DNA of 64,000 nucleotides from Massilia sp. NR 4-1 (lineage in GTDB: Bacteria; Pseudomonadota; Gammaproteobacteria; Burkholderiales; Burkholderiaceae_D), in the NCBI RefSeq assembly GCF_001191005.1, contig NZ_CP012201.1, forward strand, positions 5,084,001 through 5,148,000, in the 5' to 3' direction. Position 1 is the stretch's first letter; the number at the start of each line of letters is the position of its first letter. The translations under genes and the position numbers were made by a program. A model generated the notes under the pieces. The model had not been told where the DNA came from. It searched no databases and was given only the letters and a program-made list of their open reading frames with translations. Shown one piece after another: positions 60,710 to 64,000 of this stretch.

Positions 60710-61939
60710 ATGACTTCTTATTTTTGCCCCTGCCCACGCGGCATGGAAGCGGCGCTGGCCGAGGAACTGGGCGAGATCGCCCAGGACAGCGCCACGCTCA
60801 AAGTGCACAACCAGGTGCCGGGAGGCGTGCACTGCTCGGGCGACCTGTATGACGCCTACCGCATCAACCTGCATTCGCGCATCGCTTCGCGCGTGCTGAT
60901 GCGCATGGGCGTCTGCCACTACCAGAACGAAAACGATATCTACGACCTGGTGCTGGCCCAGCCCTGGGAAGAATGGTTCGGCGTGGACCACACCATCCGC
61001 GTCGACGTCACGGCCATCAAGTCGCCGCTGAAAAGCATCGAGTTCACCACGCTGAAAATCAAGGACGCCGTCTGCGACCGCTTCCGCGATATGTACGGCA
61101 AGCGTCCTTCGGTCAATACGCGCGAGCCGGATATGCGCATCGCCGGCTTCCTCGACCAGCGCCAGTTCATCATCTACCTGGACACCTCGGGCGAAGCCCT
61201 GTTCAAGCGCGGCTGGCGCACCGAGACCGGCGACGCCCCGCTGCGCGAGAATCTGGCCGCCGGCCTGCTGCGCGTCTCGGGCTGGAAGCCGGGCGTGCCC
61301 CTGTTCGACCCGATGTGCGGCTCCGGCACCATCCTGTGCGAAGCGGCGCAGATGGTGCAGGGCGTCCCGCCCGGCGCGCGCCGCCGTTTCGCCTTCGAAA
61401 AATTCCACGACTTCGACCCCGCCCCATGGCAGGCGATGAAGGCTGCCATCAAACCGAACCCGCTGCCGGCCGAACCGACCATCTTCGGCTCCGACATCTC
61501 GGGCGATATGGTGGCCATGACGCGCCATAATCTACGCAGCGCCGGCATCCTGTTCGAGGTGCCGCTCAAGCAGATCGAGGCGCAGCAGGTGCAGGCGCCG
61601 ACCGCCGAAGCGGGCATCATGCTGACCAACCCGCCCTACGGCGAGCGGATCGGCGTACGCGGCGACAGCACCCTGGCCGAGGACGATCTGGCGAAGTCTT
61701 TCTACGCCGATTTCAGCTCCACCCTCAAGCAGCGCTTCGCCGGCTGGACCGCCTATCTGTTTACCGCCGACCTGGGCCTGCCCAAGATGCTGCGCCTGAA
61801 GGAATCGCGCAAGACGCCATTCTTCAACGGCGCCCTCGAATGCCGCCTGTTCCGCTTCGATATGGTGGCCGGCTTCAACCGCCGCGAGGAAGCCAAGCCG
61901 AAGGCCGACGCACCTGCGCCGGCGCCCAAGGCGGAGTAA
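60710..61939 (+). CDS. THUMP-domain RNA methyltransferase, RlmL-like
   Basis: 409 residues. The N-terminal part (MTSYFCPCPRGMEAALAEEL, to about 165) is a ferredoxin-like plus THUMP RNA-binding domain. The C-terminal Rossmann domain has LFDPMCGSGTILCEAA (SAM loop) and TNPPYGERIG (catalytic NPPY). It resembles the first half of E. coli RlmL, which makes m2G2445 in 23S rRNA, but the second (RlmK) half is missing. An acidic/Ala-Pro tail ends it. Confidence 0.9.
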   Translation: MTSYFCPCPRGMEAALAEELGEIAQDSATLKVHNQVPGGVHCSGDLYDAYRINLHSRIASRVLMRMGVCHYQNENDIYDLVLAQPWEEWFGVDHTIRVDVTAIKSPLKSIEFTTLKIKDAVCDRFRDMYGKRPSVNTREPDMRIAGFLDQRQFIIYLDTSGEALFKRGWRTETGDAPLRENLAAGLLRVSGWKPGVPLFDPMCGSGTILCEAAQMVQGVPPGARRRFAFEKFHDFDPAPWQAMKAAIKPNPLPAEPTIFGSDISGDMVAMTRHNLRSAGILFEVPLKQIEAQQVQAPTAEAGIMLTNPPYGERIGVRGDSTLAEDDLAKSFYADFSSTLKQRFAGWTAYLFTADLGLPKMLRLKESRKTPFFNGALECRLFRFDMVAGFNRREEAKPKADAPAPAPKAE

Positions 61940-62026
61940 GTCCCGTTGTAGCGCGCCGCGTCGGCTGCGGCGCGTCCGGCGGCGGGCTGGTCCCGCCGTC
62001 CCTGTTCCAGAGCCGGAGTAAAGCCG

Positions 62027-63319
62027 ATGTTCCCCAACCCGAATCCCCCGTCCGTACTGCCGCCCGACCCGGTGCAGCCGGTGCCGCCGCCCGAACCGCG
62101 CCCGCGCCCCCCGCTGGCGCCGGCCGCCCTGGCCGCCGTACTGGCCGGCCTGTCGATGCTGGGACCCTTCAGCATCGACGCCTACCTGCCTGCCTTCCCG
62201 GCCATCCAGTCCAGCCTGAAGGCGACGCCGCTGCAGGTGCAGCAAAGCCTGAGCGCCTATATGGCCGCCTTCGCGCTGATGGTGCTGTGGCATGGCGCGC
62301 TGTCGGACGCCTTCGGCCGCCGCAATGTGATCCTGGTGGGGCTGGTGGCTTTTGCCCTGGGCACCATCGGCTGCGCCGCCGCCCACAGCGTCGAATACCT
62401 GTGGTTCTTCCGCATCGTGCAAGGCTTGTCGGCCGGGGCCGGCGTGGTGGTGGGGCGCGCCATCATCCGCGACCTGTACGCCGACGCGGCGGCGGCGCGG
62501 CTGCTGTCCCTGGTCACGATGATCTTCTCGATCGCGCCGGCCGTGGCGCCGATCCTGGGCGGCCTGATCGTCACCGCCTTCGATTGGCGCGCCATCTTCC
62601 TAGCCCTGCTGATCTATACGGTGCTGCTGTTCATCGTCTGTTACCGCCGCCTGCCGGAAACCCTGGCGCCGGCCCAGCGCCAGCCGTTCAATCCGCGCTT
62701 CCTGCTGCGCAGCTATGCCAGCGTGCTCGGTTCGCCGCCCTTCCTGCTGAAATCGGGCGTGGTGGCCTTCAATTTCGCCGGCCTGTTCATCTGCATCACC
62801 TCGGCGCCGGAAGCCCTGCCCAGCCAGCTGGGCCTGGGACCGCAGCAATTCGGCTGGCTCTTCATTCCGGCCGTCTCCGGCATTTTCCTGGGGGCGCTGG
62901 CGGCCAACCGCATCGTCGGCCGCATCAGCTTTGCGCGCCAGATCGGCCTGGGCTTTTGTTTTCTGATCGCGGCGGCCAGCGTGAATGTGGCTTACCACCT
63001 GTGGCTGCCGCCGGCCCTGCCGTGGAGCATGCTGCCGCTGTTCGTCTACACCTTCGGCATGTCGGTGGTGGCGCCCGCCGCCACCCTGCTGGCGCTCGAC
63101 CTGTTCCCGCATATCCGCGGCACGGCCGCCTCCTGCCAATCGTTTGCCAGCACCCTGCTGGGCGCTGTGGTGGCCGGGGTGGTGGCGCCGCTGGTCTCGC
63201 ATTCGCTGTTACTAATTGCCATTGGGCAATTGTTATTTGCGGTTACCTCCTTGGCTTTGTGGTTGACGGCGCGCCTATACCGGCGCATGCTATCAGCCCA
63301 TCCGGTACAACACTCTTAA
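62027..63319 (+). CDS. Bcr/CflA-family multidrug exporter (MFS)
   Basis: 430 residues with twelve membrane helices. MLGPFSIDAYLPAFPAIQSSL is the Bcr/CflA helix-1 signature, and GALSDAFGRRNVIL is the MFS loop 2-3 motif. The N-terminal ~30 residues before helix 1 are very rich in proline (PNPPSVLPPDPVQPVPPPEP), unusual for the family. It likely exports drugs or sulfonamide- and bicyclomycin-like compounds in exchange for protons. GGAG lies before the ATG. Confidence 0.9.
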   Translation: MFPNPNPPSVLPPDPVQPVPPPEPRPRPPLAPAALAAVLAGLSMLGPFSIDAYLPAFPAIQSSLKATPLQVQQSLSAYMAAFALMVLWHGALSDAFGRRNVILVGLVAFALGTIGCAAAHSVEYLWFFRIVQGLSAGAGVVVGRAIIRDLYADAAAARLLSLVTMIFSIAPAVAPILGGLIVTAFDWRAIFLALLIYTVLLFIVCYRRLPETLAPAQRQPFNPRFLLRSYASVLGSPPFLLKSGVVAFNFAGLFICITSAPEALPSQLGLGPQQFGWLFIPAVSGIFLGALAANRIVGRISFARQIGLGFCFLIAAASVNVAYHLWLPPALPWSMLPLFVYTFGMSVVAPAATLLALDLFPHIRGTAASCQSFASTLLGAVVAGVVAPLVSHSLLLIAIGQLLFAVTSLALWLTARLYRRMLSAHPVQHS

Positions 63320-63440
63320 CCACAGGAAAATATTAGTAGGAAATTTTTCTTGCTAATAAGCTATGACACATTTATCCTTGGATAATTTCGGCGCACGGGT
63401 ACACCAAGTTTCACTCTCTGGACTACGTTAACTGGCGGCA

Positions 63441-64000
63441 ATGCTTGATACGATGCACCAACCCGATAACGATATTCGCAATCGCTTGCTGGTCGCGCGG
63501 CTGCCTGCCATGCCGCAGATCCTGCTCAAGCTGATTGAGCACCTGCAAGCCGACGATGCCGGCATGCCGGAGCTGGCTGCGCTGATCGCCAAGGACGCCG
63601 GCATGACCAGCAAGATCCTGTCGGTCGCCAACAGCTCGGCCTACCACCGCGCCAGCCGCACGGTGAGCCTGGAGCAGTCCCTGGTGTCGCTCGGCACCGA
63701 CATGATCAAGACCCTGGTCATCAGCGAGTCGGTATTCCAGACCTTTAATAATTTCCCGCATTCGGGCAGCGCCGACCTGCGCTGCTTCTGGCAAGGCTCG
63801 CTGACCACGGCCGTGATCGCGCGCGACATCGCCAAGCAGATGGCTTATCCCCATGTGGAAGAAGCCTATCTGGCCGGCCTGTTGCACAATGTCGGCCGCC
63901 TCGCCTTATTGGCCACCGCGCCCAGGGAATACGCCTTCAACTTCACCGCGCGCGACGACGAGGAGCTGTGCGCCGTCGAACAGCGCACCCTGGAAATCAC
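63441..64000 (+). CDS. HDOD-domain protein, N-terminal part (3' end outside window)
   Basis: The frame opens at the ATG at 63441 (a second ATG at 63453) and runs past the window edge, giving 186 visible residues. LPAMPQILLKLIEHLQADDA, then DAGMTSKILSVANSSAYHR and YLAGLLHNVGRLALL follow the HDOD pattern, a non-catalytic HD-like domain used in signalling. Often a GGDEF or other output domain follows, but it cannot be seen here. The 121-bp gap from the exporter is AT-rich and should hold the promoter. Confidence 0.85.
   Translation, partial: MLDTMHQPDNDIRNRLLVARLPAMPQILLKLIEHLQADDAGMPELAALIAKDAGMTSKILSVANSSAYHRASRTVSLEQSLVSLGTDMIKTLVISESVFQTFNNFPHSGSADLRCFWQGSLTTAVIARDIAKQMAYPHVEEAYLAGLLHNVGRLALLATAPREYAFNFTARDDEELCAVEQRTLEI

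Noticed and set aside
63320..63440. Terminator after the Bcr/CflA gene
   Set aside because: The TTAG-AGGAAA / TTTCT-GCTAA pairing is weak and mismatched with no clear T-run after it, so it was not listed.

Overview
The window is about 64 kb of GC-rich, densely coding chromosome. Gene content and order point to a betaproteobacterium of the Burkholderiales, most likely Oxalobacteraceae close to Massilia, Duganella or Janthinobacterium. The clues are the blocks lptD-surA-pdxA-rsmA, leuS-lptE-holA-proA-hemJ, fur/bamE-dapB and pepP-ubiH, GC-rich codon use, and lipoproteins with repeats of a kind I associate with that family. The genus is inferred from these patterns and no comparison was run. No rRNA, tRNA, CRISPR array, insertion sequence or prophage was seen, and no gene-free stretch exceeds 300 bases.

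Layout. 1-5.7 kb: end of a GGDEF protein, then an EamA exporter, a FUSC/YccS membrane protein and an M14 carboxypeptidase. 5.8-9.1 kb: a degenerate metallo-beta-lactamase-fold protein, an FMN reductase, and a LysR regulator divergent from a GST-SMR transporter pair. 9.2-17.1 kb: S46 dipeptidyl-peptidase, GlsB-like protein, a cytochrome b561-YceI-YceI operon, purB, a YibF-type GST and a PfkB kinase. 17.1-24.6 kb: an iron island (bfr, Fiu-type TonB receptor, PiuC hydroxylase, tonB, bfd, feoA, feoB and a Cys-rich FeoB partner) with two Fur boxes. 24.7-29.4 kb: GST, Sbal_3080-type lipoprotein, BrnT/BrnA toxin-antitoxin, xni, a receiver domain without its aspartate, mnmA and nudJ. 29.6-32.5 kb: the pnt transhydrogenase operon. 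32.5-37.8 kb: a PAS-GGDEF cyclase, a UbiH-type hydroxylase, pepP and the murU-amgK sugar-recycling pair. 37.9-43.7 kb: outer-membrane biogenesis and rRNA maturation (lptD, surA, pdxA, rsmA).

43.9-54.5 kb: two repeat-containing lipoproteins, a metallophosphoesterase, a YigB-like HAD phosphatase, hrcA, fur/bamE/dapB, an orphan barstar, a methionine aminopeptidase coupled to a ParD-like gene, a VOC protein, an unknown protein with a striking inverted-repeat/iteron-like leader, and an AraC regulator with a repeat-encoded insert. 54.6-64 kb: leuS, lptE, holA, proA, hemJ, an RlmL-like methyltransferase, a Bcr/CflA exporter and the start of an HDOD protein.

The most unusual DNA lies at 51-54 kb. 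It holds a tandem 17-bp duplication, a palindrome, an AT-rich triple 11-bp repeat upstream of the ParD-like gene, two hexanucleotide microsatellites, and a nested 198-bp inverted repeat carrying eight AGAGCA/TGCTCT boxes. A perfect palindrome family (20- to 30-bp arms) sits at three convergent gene junctions, and an analogous hairpin sits at a fourth. A different 101-bp inverted-repeat element separates pdxA from rsmA.
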